A DNA stretch of 64,000 bases from Pilasporangium apinafurcum (Eukaryota > Oomycota > Peronosporomycetes > Pythiales > Pythiaceae). Position 1 is the first letter of the stretch; the number at the start of each line of letters is the position of its first letter. The stretch spans positions 123,403-187,402 of the forward strand of contig BCKE01000064.1 of assembly GCA_001600495.1 (NCBI GenBank), in the 5' to 3' direction. Below, in pieces: positions 1-9,500 of this stretch. A program made the position numbers and the translations under genes. The notes beneath the pieces are model-generated. The model saw only the letters and a list, made by a program, of their open reading frames with translations, made no database searches and had not been told where the DNA came from.

Positions 1-101
1 TCCAAAACGGCAACTGCCCTCCCGTTCAAGAAGGTCTAGACCAGCCATCTCATTGCGCGCTTGTGCATCCAGATGTCTATGGCTGTGTCTTCCTGGCTTA
101 A
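1..101 (+). CDS. 3' end of a secreted cysteine-rich repeat protein (partial)
   Basis: Only the last 32 codons are in the window. The frame runs from base 3 to the TAA at 99-101 and gives a C-terminus ending in HPDVYGCVFLA. This matches the end of the complete gene at 40388-41515 almost base for base, so it is a paralog of that secreted protein. The segment before the shared end reads QNGNCPPVQEGL, which in the complete protein occurs in the first repeat and not the last, so repeats appear shuffled between paralogs. The function is unknown; an extracellular or effector-like role is inferred from the complete copy. Confidence 0.75.
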   Translation, partial: QNGNCPPVQEGLDQPSHCALVHPDVYGCVFLA

Positions 102-514
102 AAGCGAGAACAACATTATTGAAGCCTCACAAGGCCACGAGCGTACTGTTTGATGAGTCAATGAGGCCACGTATTATTCATAGTGCACCATAACCATAAT
201 AGATTTCTTTATATAAGTACTAACCTTCATGAACACCAGTGTATCCTTCAGTTCCAATCGACAGGCAATGTATATCTAAAGACAAACAGCGTGCTTTGCA
301 TTAAAGAGGCAAATGAAGGTGAAGATAAAATTCTAAGGTTTGCATGATTCTCGCAATATCATGCAAAGAGAAATACTTCAACAGAAGAAAAAAGAAAACA
401 TGTATTGTACTATCAACTTGTAGATTCCTTAGATGCTATGAAAACGCGACAGCAAGATCTGTTTTGCAGTCCTTAAACAGCTCGCGGAGAGGACGACTCA
501 CACACTTTCAGAAT
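102..514. other. Intergenic, nothing recognised
   Basis: This is the space between two convergent genes, the secreted-protein tail on plus and a SulP gene on minus. It is AT-rich with no convincing coding frame, RNA gene or repeat. It probably holds the two 3' untranslated regions. Confidence 0.5.
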
Positions 515-2605
515 CTATACGTGACTCGATGTCTGAGCGTGGATCGATGCTGGCAAATCTTTAAGAATACGCACAGCATCTTCCAAGCGGATGCTTGGGT
601 TGTTGCCCAAGATGCGCTTGATGAGATTCGTCGCCGCGATGATGTCATAAATCTTGCCCTTAGCATTGGCGACAGCGAAGGTTACTTTACGGACTTCCAA
701 CTTCTCCTGTATATCGGAAAGCACTTGAATAGTTGTCGCATCAATATCGTTCATGTATTGGGAATCAAGCACCACACCACGAACTCGAATGCCTTCGTGC
801 AATAAGCGAGCGATTTCATTATCGATAAGTACAGCGACGCGTTCGCAGTTAGCAAAAAATAGCGAACTTTCCACGCGAACTGCAACCACATCGCCCAAAT
901 CCTTGGCGTCAGCGTAAACGGAGCGGTCGACCAAACTACCGTTCTCCAACTCACCAAGAATCAGCACAGGTGCAGTCTTGCTCTTGTACATCAGTGCAAG
1001 AACAGACACGATGATGGAGCCGATCAAACCATCTAAGACACCAAGAGCGAGTGTCAAGATGAACGAGAGCGTCCATACAACAAACTCATCCCGACGAACT
1101 CGGTAAAGCCACTTGGCTTCCTTGATCTCGATGAGTGTGTACCCAGCCGTGATGATAATAGAGGACAATGTCGAGAGTGGAAGATATGAAAGCGTCCCAG
1201 TCAAGACATAGAGCGATAGAATAACGATCAACGTGGTGATAATGGAAGCCAATTGTGTGTGCGCGTTCTGGAAGTTAACAGCAGTACGCGACATGCCACC
1301 AGTAGGAGGCATAGCACGGAAGATCCCACAGAAAATGCTAGCTGCACCCAAGCCAGTCAGCTCTTGATTAGTATTGATATCTTCACCACGCTGAATGGCC
1401 AATCGCTTAGACATGGCAATACTCGACAAGAACACGACAATGACAACTGTGAAGGCATCATAGAGCAATGAACCGAAATCTTCGATGATAATATCCTCGT
1501 TGTACCCATACCATGGCAATTGTGGAGCTGGGAAACCGCTAGGAATATCACCAGTCAATCGAATCCGATCTGGTCCAAGCAGATAGCCAGCGATACCTCC
1601 TCCAATACAAACAATCAACGGACCTAAATCGCAGATCGTGCGAAGCCCAAAAATCAACGTGCGAATGTGACCAGGTTGATCGCTATCCTTGATTGTATTT
1701 TCTTCATTTCGTTGAGCTCGTTGTGCAGCGCGCGCCAATTCTATGCTGATATATTGCTGATCAGTGAGCGAAAAGCCGTGACCACTGGTGTGGAACGGAG
1801 CATTACTGCCTTCCAGCACAGGTGTAGTAACAGGTTGCGCTGCATCATCCTCCACTTTTTCGTCCGTCTTATCAGCCTTAAACAACGTGCTTGAGTAACT
1901 CGATGGGAAGTACCGCTTCTTGACAATACGGAGTGCGATGAGGAAGATGATGGAGATACCACCGACGAAGAAACTTGGACCTCTAATATCATCAATCACC
2001 TTCAAAAGTCTGTAAACAGTGACAGGAGGATAATGAGACGATGCGATCTTGACACCCCACCAATTCGCCACTTGGGACAAAGCGATCAAAATGCCACCAG
2101 CTGAGATGAACCCGCCCATGACTGGACGCGAAAAGAAATCAGCGATTTGACTCAAATTGAAGATGCGCACGATTAATAGAATGACACCCGAGAGGAAAGC
2201 GATCAAAATACCCGTAGCGACTCGAGCCTCTTCACTCTCACTCTTCTCCAAGATCGATCCGACCAACAAACTCACTTCTGAGCCACTAGCCACGGAAAGC
2301 ACAGTTGATGACCCAAAGAATGCATACACAAGCGGCGCAATGGCAGCCGTATATAGACCATGGTGCGCAGGGACGTGCATAATGGTCGAGAGCGACACTT
2401 CCTGTGGAATGAGCATCATAGCAACGGTAATCCCAGCAATGATATCATACTTGAGATCGCGCTGGATTTGATAGTGACCCAACCAGTCAATGATGGGCAA
2501 GTAGTGCGCAGCACGTTGTCGAAAGGTCTTCTTGGGGGCTTTGAAGCGATCCACGGGTTTGGGATTGGCTTCGCCATCATGGTGGTTTGTTCGACGATGA
2601 AACAT
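515..2605 (-). CDS. SulP (SLC26-type) anion/sulfate permease, copy A
   Basis: A single-exon gene for a 696-residue SulP-family transporter, a plasma-membrane or organelle carrier for sulfate or related anions. The N-terminal membrane domain carries family hallmarks: the GITVAMMLIPQ segment, the SVASGSEVSLLVG region, and MSRTAVN in place of the common SRSAVN loop. A cytosolic STAS domain fills roughly residues 560-690. A hydrophilic insert of about 90 residues sits mid-protein. The ATG at 2605 is the first in frame; the frame stays open upstream without another ATG. The gene lies in an inverted near-identical duplication with 15993-18089 and differs from that copy only in the last ~55 codons, where the ends diverge. 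The transported anion cannot be told from sequence. Confidence 0.93.
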   Translation of the reverse strand: MFHRRTNHHDGEANPKPVDRFKAPKKTFRQRAAHYLPIIDWLGHYQIQRDLKYDIIAGITVAMMLIPQEVSLSTIMHVPAHHGLYTAAIAPLVYAFFGSSTVLSVASGSEVSLLVGSILEKSESEEARVATGILIAFLSGVILLIVRIFNLSQIADFFSRPVMGGFISAGGILIALSQVANWWGVKIASSHYPPVTVYRLLKVIDDIRGPSFFVGGISIIFLIALRIVKKRYFPSSYSSTLFKADKTDEKVEDDAAQPVTTPVLEGSNAPFHTSGHGFSLTDQQYISIELARAAQRAQRNEENTIKDSDQPGHIRTLIFGLRTICDLGPLIVCIGGGIAGYLLGPDRIRLTGDIPSGFPAPQLPWYGYNEDIIIEDFGSLLYDAFTVVIVVFLSSIAMSKRLAIQRGEDINTNQELTGLGAASIFCGIFRAMPPTGGMSRTAVNFQNAHTQLASIITTLIVILSLYVLTGTLSYLPLSTLSSIIITAGYTLIEIKEAKWLYRVRRDEFVVWTLSFILTLALGVLDGLIGSIIVSVLALMYKSKTAPVLILGELENGSLVDRSVYADAKDLGDVVAVRVESSLFFANCERVAVLIDNEIARLLHEGIRVRGVVLDSQYMNDIDATTIQVLSDIQEKLEVRKVTFAVANAKGKIYDIIAATNLIKRILGNNPSIRLEDAVRILKDLPASIHAQTSSHV

Positions 2606-2759
2606 TTCTTTATGCTTGCTTTGGACTTGCTGCTTGGTGTTGCTTGGGAACTGTTGGAGTAGCTTGCAAAAGAAGAAGTGAGTGTTCAAATGCGAATGCT
2701 TTCCTCTTTTTCCGTGCTGCGATCATGGGGTATTCGCTGGCAGCAAAGAAAGGTTGCTG
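722..2759 (-). repeat. Arm A of ~2.04-kb inverted repeat (SulP copies)
   Basis: Read on the minus strand, this stretch equals 15839-17876 on plus in every part I compared, and translations in the other frames and on the opposite strand are identical too. The first mismatch at the gene's 3' side is 721 against 17877. At the 5' side, 2760 differs from 15838, and similarity ends near 2769. The arm covers the promoter, the 5' leader and about 90 percent of the coding sequence. Its partner is 13 kb away in opposite orientation. Confidence 0.85.
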
Positions 2760-2769
2760 GCCAGATGCG

Positions 2770-4199
2770 TTACCATGATCTAATCCACATGACCGTGGTA
2801 GGGATTTTAATCTGCTGGCGACTGCTCATCTACACACACCAACGGTCTGACCACATTGCCTGACCAGGAAGATGAGGCAGATAGGTGCTCACCACGTGCG
2901 ACCAGCGAAATTTGATGCCAACATGTTCATATGCGGCAAAACCATTGGCTGAGCCCCATTCCGCGCCAGAAACGAGCCATGAAGAAAAGTTGCGTGGGTT
3001 TATTCGGCAAACTGATTGGCTCCATTCGACTTCCAATTGAAACGGGTGGCACGAATGAGTCAACGCATATACTGTCACCGATGGTTAAAGATAAAGATGT
3101 CGAATTCCCACTGGCGAAGTCCACAGCACGTCAATAGCGGAGACTACGTCCATCGCTCATACGTTACTTCTGTTTTCTTTGATAAAGATGAGCAAACGCA
3201 CACGTTAAAAGTAATTGCGCATACATCCGTCGAAACGTATGAGAATTGGAGAGATACCACAAATTTTCGTGGACCATGGACTCACCTGGACATAGGGCGC
3301 TTCAGAACTATCCACTTTCATCATTTGATTGAGTAACATAGACAGACATTTAAACCGTGATGCTGCCTTTACTCATAGACAATTCACTTTTGACATTGTC
3401 TCATATTATTAAAATGGTGGATGCTGTTTTCTCACTCGTTTTGCATTTTCATGTCTTAATCTCCTGATGCGCGATTAATCGCCCTAAAAAAGCGTAGGAC
3501 ATTCCAACGGCGGATTCGAATTAAACGAAGCCGCAATATACACTAGGAGTCCAAAGTGCATCACTTTATTAATCTCCTCATGTACCGCCAAGATGACTTA
3601 TGCTGTGCTTTGACATGTCCAAAAATCTCATCCGGATTGGTCTGTTACCAAGCCAATCCGCTTCGTCGAGATATCTCCGTCAAAAAAAGTGCCGATATAC
3701 TATCTTAACGTTGCACTGAAACGATAAAAAGCATCCCATGACTCACTCAACCTGCATTTCCTTCTACTTGACTTTTTGGTATCGACCCCAAGTTCGCCCT
3801 CATGCAACCGTTTGTGCTTTACATCCTCAAGGTCTGTTTGATTTCCATAGAAAAAGAACAAGAGCACACTGCCTTTTTGAACGTATCTTGCCGTTCACTC
3901 CACACCAAAACAGAAAAGGTCTTCTTTTTTTGTTTCTCACCCTTTCTCAAATAGCAACTCGATTCGTGCTTTTAAATGTGGTATCTGGTAACTCGTCGAT
4001 GTGCATCTCTCTTTCTCCCCTCTCTCTCCTCTCTCTTTGTCTGCCCAACGTTCTGCGATGTTGGGTCCGCCCCACTCACTCATGGTGAGCAACGCATTTT
4101 GCTTACCTCCATTCAATAAGGCATCACTTGTGTACCACGTTGCTACCCCAATCAAAATAGCCTGAGCGTAGTTTGGTGGGGAGCGCCTCACCTCAAAAG
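2770..4199. other. Gene-poor stretch, no gene recognised
   Basis: I see no convincing gene in this 1.4 kb. Open frames exist on both strands but have no recognisable domain and no clear start. A pyrimidine-rich CT tract lies around 4003-4040. A weak hairpin, GGATTGG paired with CCAATCC, lies near 3635-3660. It borders the IS607-like relic on the right. Confidence 0.45.
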
Positions 4200-4345
4200 A
4201 TCACATGAGCTACCAATAGATACCAAAGCGCCAGGAAATCAAGGTGGACCTCCTGTGTTTTATGTTGGCCCGACTCAGCTAGCAAAAGCTGATTAAGACC
4301 AGATGACCCCGGAATAGGCATCTCCAATATCTGACCTCGATGAGT

Positions 4346-4465
4346 CTAGGCGAGCAGGTGTTCATTCCAGAGAAAGATATTTCTGACATCGTTGACATCT
4401 CTGTCAAGGACGAACTTGCAGTGAAGATACTCCAAGACTTTCTGGTACGAAACATCTTGCACAGA
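4346..4465 (-). pseudogene. TnpB/Fanzor C-terminal remnant
   Basis: About 40 codons directly follow the tnpA relic. They contain FVLDRDVNDVRNI, which corresponds to the RuvC-III block (DRDxNAAxNI) at the end of TnpB and Fanzor nucleases, then FLWNEHLLA and a stop. Only one cysteine of the zinc ribbon is left (YLHCKF). The upstream nuclease body is absent. The position right after tnpA on the same strand is the normal IS607 layout and supports the call. Confidence 0.65.
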
Positions 4466-4524
4466 GGTTGCTTCTATTTCTTTGTTGGATACAGCTTCAC
4501 TTTCAAGATGCTGTTCGGACCTGG

Positions 4525-5165
4525 TTAGTCTTGTTTGCGCCTTTTGATCCTTTCGGAGTGTTCTGAGCATTCCTGTCTTCCTTCCATTTCTTTTGACAAC
4601 GAAGACGTTACACACGAGACGAGAGGTTTTCTTGGATTTCTTGCGTTTTCATGTCTTTATTCTTGTCTTGATGGAGTTGCTGATCAGCGTGAACCACGAC
4701 TTAGACACTACACTCTTTAGACATTTGCGCGAAGAGTCCGTACCCAAATTGGTCTTGGACAGTCATTACAATCCTCACGATTTGGTCTCTACGTGCCATT
4801 TTCACCAAACTGGACAGTCTTGACATGTTGTACTTGAGACCAGAACCAATGTTGGTAATGCATTTACTATCTGGGAAAGCATTGCGATCGACTCCTTTCT
4901 GTCGTACAAGATCGGACACTCCGTTGCTTGATAAAACTCGACAAGAAACGATCGTACATTTTTGTCAATCTTGGCGTTGGAATGATGAAATGACATCCAT
5001 TCCTTGTCCCAAATGACCAGCAATCGATTCAAGATCATACAATCGCGTTCTGTGCCTGCTAGTGTTTGAGAGAGCTCTGATGTTAACCAGCCCCTGAAAA
5101 TTCCACCTTCTAATGGTTTCAAGAGAGACGCCAAATATCTTTCTAACTTTGGCAGAGGATACCAT
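4525..5165 (-). pseudogene. IS607-type serine recombinase tnpA, broken
   Basis: The ATG at 5165 opens a MerR-like helix-turn-helix: SAKVRKIFGVSLETIRRWN is the typical IS607 TnpA N-terminus. The catalytic domain continues in a second frame. A degenerate CRVLSS stands for the usual YxRVSS serine motif, followed by SDLVRQ, ITNIGSGLKYN (usual form DIGSGLNFKR) and FGYGLFAQMSKE. It ends in a third frame with VVVHADQQLHQD and then CNVFVVKRNGRK, matching the SVxVFVAKxNG end of this family. The coding sequence is thus spread over three frames and cannot make an active recombinase. The HTH and the three catalytic blocks in correct order make the identification firm despite decay. Confidence 0.78.
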
Positions 5166-5563
5166 ACTCGGTCATACCTTTCGCCCGAAATCAATGTCGT
5201 GAGTTGATAACAAATTGACAAGCGAGGTAGATGACAGTCAATAAGAACGAGCCACATACAAAAACACAACTTTAATACAGATATTGTACGCTCGAACTTT
5301 GGTATGTCTTTCAACTGAAATGCGTGATCACTATAGATCAACATACTTGCAGATGAAACTTGTCGATTGAAAGCTCGAAAACAAAACAGCCTTTGGAGGC
5401 ATGTAAGCATGAACTACTCATGGAAAGTCAGCGGTAACAGACAGATAATTACCAACTGACGACTCTTCGTGTCGAGCTAGTCAGGCATCTTCAATCAAAT
5501 AAAGAATAGCCGATCGATAGAAAATGGGCAAGCAACCGCATGTTCTCCACGAGGTAGACGCTC

Positions 5564-5583
5564 TTCATTCGTTTTCATTTTAG
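5564..5583 (+). promoter_or_regulatory. Oomycete Inr + flanking-region core promoter
   Basis: TTCATTCG followed by TCATTTTAG resembles the initiator plus flanking promoter region described for oomycete genes. It lies 15-34 bases before the ATG of the coiled-coil gene at 5598, a usual distance for a short leader. Confidence 0.45.
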
Positions 5584-5597
5584 AATCCTCATTGTCA

Positions 5598-6428
5598 ATG
5601 TCGCATTTATATTATTTATCGAGTGTTCCTCCCCAGTGTCCTGGTTGCCGAGAACGAGAAGCCGAGTTCATTAAATTTAAGGCTGCCATGGAGCACCAAG
5701 CTCGAAGGGACCATGAGCAATGCATCGTCATGTACCAGCAGATGGAAAAGCTCGTGCACCTGAACACCACACTCATGCAACGCAGCTACAGAAACGTTGG
5801 ACGCTTAACAGGCGAAGTCAGTACGCAGGCCACTGATCACGACGCTGAACTTATGCGACAGTATCTTCAAAACCTCGTCGTTCAGCAAGCCAAAGAATTG
5901 AAAGCACTTCGTCTACAGCAAAAAGGGATGATGATCGCGCTTTCACCAGGACGACATCACACGCAAGAGCAACTTCAGTACGTTCAGGAACTCGAGAGTC
6001 TGGTAGAAGACGATCCAGAACATGATGATAGCTCATCAGGCGATGTTCATGAAGACGAATTAACTCTTCACTCGATCCAAGCCCAGAAGAACGCGCAAAA
6101 ACATCTGCGAAGCTTGCCCCTTGCATCGCTTCATGCAAAACTAAAAGTCAAAGACTTGGAAATCCAGCGACTTCAACGTCATGTCACCAAACTAGAGACG
6201 CAATTAGAACAACTCACTGAGAAGAAACGCGACATGATGCAAAACTACAGACAAATCACACGTGAGCAGCAGCGGCAACTCAAAAAATATCTGTCGATGT
6301 TACAACAGCAAGCAAGAGAGAGACAGAACCTCATAGAACAACTCCAGCAGACAAAGGAGTATGTCAGAGTTCTGGAAAAAAAGTTGTTGGCAGGAAGAAG
6401 CACCTCCGATGGCGACGATACTCGATAG
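5598..6428 (+). CDS. Coiled-coil protein, function unknown
   Basis: Encodes 276 residues. I do not recognise a family. A CPGC motif lies near the N-terminus (residues ~13-16). Then come long Gln/Leu/Glu-rich helical stretches with heptad character (residues ~20-125 and ~175-265), broken by an acidic segment around 135-155. This composition fits a scaffold or cytoskeletal coiled coil. The ATG at 5598 follows a good promoter motif; an upstream TTG in frame is not a likely start. The gene is transcribed away from the IS607-like relic and toward the kinase gene, leaving 160 bases between the convergent ends. Confidence 0.75.
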   Translation: MSHLYYLSSVPPQCPGCREREAEFIKFKAAMEHQARRDHEQCIVMYQQMEKLVHLNTTLMQRSYRNVGRLTGEVSTQATDHDAELMRQYLQNLVVQQAKELKALRLQQKGMMIALSPGRHHTQEQLQYVQELESLVEDDPEHDDSSSGDVHEDELTLHSIQAQKNAQKHLRSLPLASLHAKLKVKDLEIQRLQRHVTKLETQLEQLTEKKRDMMQNYRQITREQQRQLKKYLSMLQQQARERQNLIEQLQQTKEYVRVLEKKLLAGRSTSDGDDTR

Positions 6429-6588
6429 ATAATGAGAGTCCGATCAGGAATGAAACTCACGCTGTCACCAGATCGACAATGATACATTCACTATTATCGC
6501 GCTTGCACTTTCATTAACATCACTTGTGTATTAGCCATCAGCATAAGTTAATTGTTCTACATACGTGACCTGACCGACCTTCTTCTGG

Positions 6589-9500
6589 TCATTTTTCCTC
6601 ATTTGTAGACTTTTTCTCAATTGGGACGAGTTTGCCAGTAGCTGGATCCACCGTGAACATTTGATCATGTTTTTTTAGCCAGTGTTCGTACTCGAGTGCC
6701 TCAGGGTGGAAGTAACAAAGTTGCTCAAACACAGCTTCCTGCATCGCCGATTTCGTCAAGGGAACACGCTCATGTGCGTCATTAATCTCGCCCACAAATC
6801 GATCTTGCTCCTGTTCTGTGGGATCATAGCCGAAATCATCACTGTTGCCCATGCCATCCGTCATCATTGAGCGAAACGCTTCTTTTAAATATGGATGTCG
6901 CAGCGCCTCTACAGCAGTGAGTCGAGTGTTTGGATCGTATTGCAGCAGCTTCTCTAGTAAATCAATCGCTTCGAGGTTAGCGTTAGGATAGAGTTCTGTC
7001 AACGGAATCTTCGGTCGTCGGCGTTGCCGGTGCAACCACTTTTGCGCGGCTTCTTTGTGAACATGGGTAATGTAGCCAATATCTGGGGTGCCCAACACGT
7101 TAAAAATCTTGTTCAACTGATTTGTTGTACTTGAGCCAGGGAATAAGGGCTTTCTACCAAGTAACTCTGCCAAAATGCAACCCGCTGACCACATATCCGA
7201 CGGCTTATCATATCGGCAGCCATCCAACAAAATCTCAGGCGCACGATACCACCGTGTCACAACGTATTCAGTCAATTCTACAAACGTATCTGTGCCAGAT
7301 GGACCTTTTCTTGGTTTCGCTTGACTGTAATCCACGTACCGCGCCAATCCTAGGTCACATATCTTTAGATCACATGTACTTGTGACCAAAATATTGGAAG
7401 GTTTCAAATCGCGATGCAGAATATTAGCTGAATGCAAATACGCCAAAGCACGGAGAGTCTGACGCATGAAGTGTGCGACATGCTCATCAGTCAAAGTCTG
7501 CGTGGAGTGAATCACTCGATGGAGATCCGTTTCCATAAGATCTGTCACCAAGTAAATATCTTCTAAGTATGACAGGCGTTCCGGTCGCGGAATATCGTAT
7601 AACCGAATCAGATTCGGATGCTTCAACTGACGCAACAAACATAGTTCTCGTAGCAGACGCTTGGTATCAGGCAAGTCCACAAACGCATTTGTTATTTTCT
7701 TGATAGCGACCGTCGTACCAGATTCAATGTCACTTGCAGCGATCACTTCACCATACGTTCCAGATCCGACTACTTTGATCAACTGATATTTTTTTGGAAC
7801 ATCAAAAACGGATTTCTTCCCGTTAAAAGTGTGATTGTCACGCGCTAGACGTTGCATTTCTCTCGTCGCTTCGCTATCTGTTGATTTTGTGTTGGACGAG
7901 GAGTTACTCAGCGTTGTCATATCTGACGAATCGTTTCTAGAAGATCGCACTGGTGACCGCGCTGAAGCATATGCAACGAATCGTCCAGCGCTGTTGTTTG
8001 GGACATCAACATGACCACCTCCTGCCAGTTTGTCTGAATTCAAGAGTTCTCGCAATGAATCAGTCGTGAGGCTCTGAACCAACGTGTCATCGTTCGGCAT
8101 ACGCCATGACTCGGCCTCTCCATTCATAAAATTACGATTCCCTTGTAGTTTTGGGTCATTTAAGCTTGCCGCAGACGTGATGGTTGGTGCAAAAATGATC
8201 CCAAGCTGAATTCGACCACGAAAGACTGTTGGGGGTGCCCATGACTCTTTACAATCATTGTACTGGTCACACAAATTATGCCATCGTGGTAAAGCTCCAT
8301 TGGCCTTTGCGTCAGCAGACCCGTTAAAAAGCGATAGATGAGGTGTCAAATTGATCTTACAAACCCCCAACAACGCATCTGGGAGCATAAATCGACTTTG
8401 AAAGACTTCCACCTTGAGAAAATAAGTAAAACCACGCGCACAACCTGGAAACTCCAGTCTCAAATTGCTATTCCATTCGGGATTGAGAGTGCAACTGGCA
8501 TCATTCGGACCTCCAGCACTCTTTGAGGTTGCACTCTGAGGGTGTGGGCATTTGCATATTCCTGTGACACAACCACTGCGATCGCCAAAATTGGCAAAAG
8601 TGCGTTCTCCAGATATTCCGGCGGCACGTTTAAGTCCACGAAATAATCGAGTTCCCTTCGATGGCCTCCTCTTCTCCACATGAGAGGTGTTCGTTGTAGA
8701 TAACTCGTCCGGTATCACTTCGCCGTCGTGCACGTTTAATCCGTCTAGTGTCCGTTCCAAGTGTGTTCCTTCTTCCAAAATGCAACGAGCGTAAACAGGA
8801 TATGCTTTCTTTGATGTAGACGGTGGAGCACCATTCGCAGTCATGTAACCATTGCTTGCATTTGCGTCTGCTGGAGATAGGTACTGTGCTTTTAATACTT
8901 GGACGTACAATGTTCCTGGAGGCATAGAGTGCGAAATGGCAGATGCTTCCCCAGGCAGTACCAACCTAATGTTTTCGCCTCGCGGTGCATCATCAAATGC
9001 CACGGACAATGCGACAGAATCACCATTCATATGCCATCGCACGAGCCGATCTTTATGGTCGAGCCAAAGTTCATGCACGAAAAGCTGTGTAATGCGACGA
9101 CTATTGAAATTGACGAGGTTGAACGTTTCCTTTCCAGTTACGACAAGGCGCTTTTCCCATTCTGAGGCTGATGGAGTCCACACATCATCTGATGCATCAT
9201 TTGCGGTCGGTGAAGTTGTATAGGAAATCGATGAATCCGTCGTTGGTGATGGAGAAATACCAGGAGCAGACATGACGTCCTCTGCACCAACATGATCAAT
9301 ACAATCAGCATCGCCACGAACGAGCTCAATAACCTCCGTAGTAGTAAACGCATCTACACGCACAGTTTCCAGCAACGTCGAGAAGAACAGCAGTACACCA
9401 TCATATCGCCTGTACTGACCCCAAAAAGGTACGATTGGGGGGAAATTGGATGTCACGATCACATCTGGATGAATACTGCGGAATAAAATCGGGAAATCAT

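Larger units (their letters stand above)
4200..5165 (-). mobile_element. Decayed IS607-like / Fanzor-type DNA transposon
   Basis: Two gene relics lie head to tail on the minus strand in the order known for IS607 elements: a serine recombinase (TnpA) and then the end of a TnpB/Fanzor-type nuclease. Most of tnpB is missing, so the element is internally deleted and dead. The ~145 bases after the tnpB stop (4345-4200) may be the remnant of the element's right end. They contain a short inverted repeat, CAGCT with AGCTG. Exact ends could not be set; 4200 and 5165 are working limits. Confidence 0.7.

Noticed and set aside
344-805. Plus-strand ORF overlapping the SulP-A 3' end
   Set aside because: It is mostly the antisense of SulP-A coding sequence; no domain and no promoter.
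3738-4088. Plus ORF in the CT-rich stretch
   Set aside because: Composition follows the pyrimidine-rich DNA; no ATG context or domain support.
4802-5410. 202-residue minus ORF over the IS607 relic
   Set aside because: It is out of frame with the recognisable tnpA blocks on the same strand and has no domain of its own.
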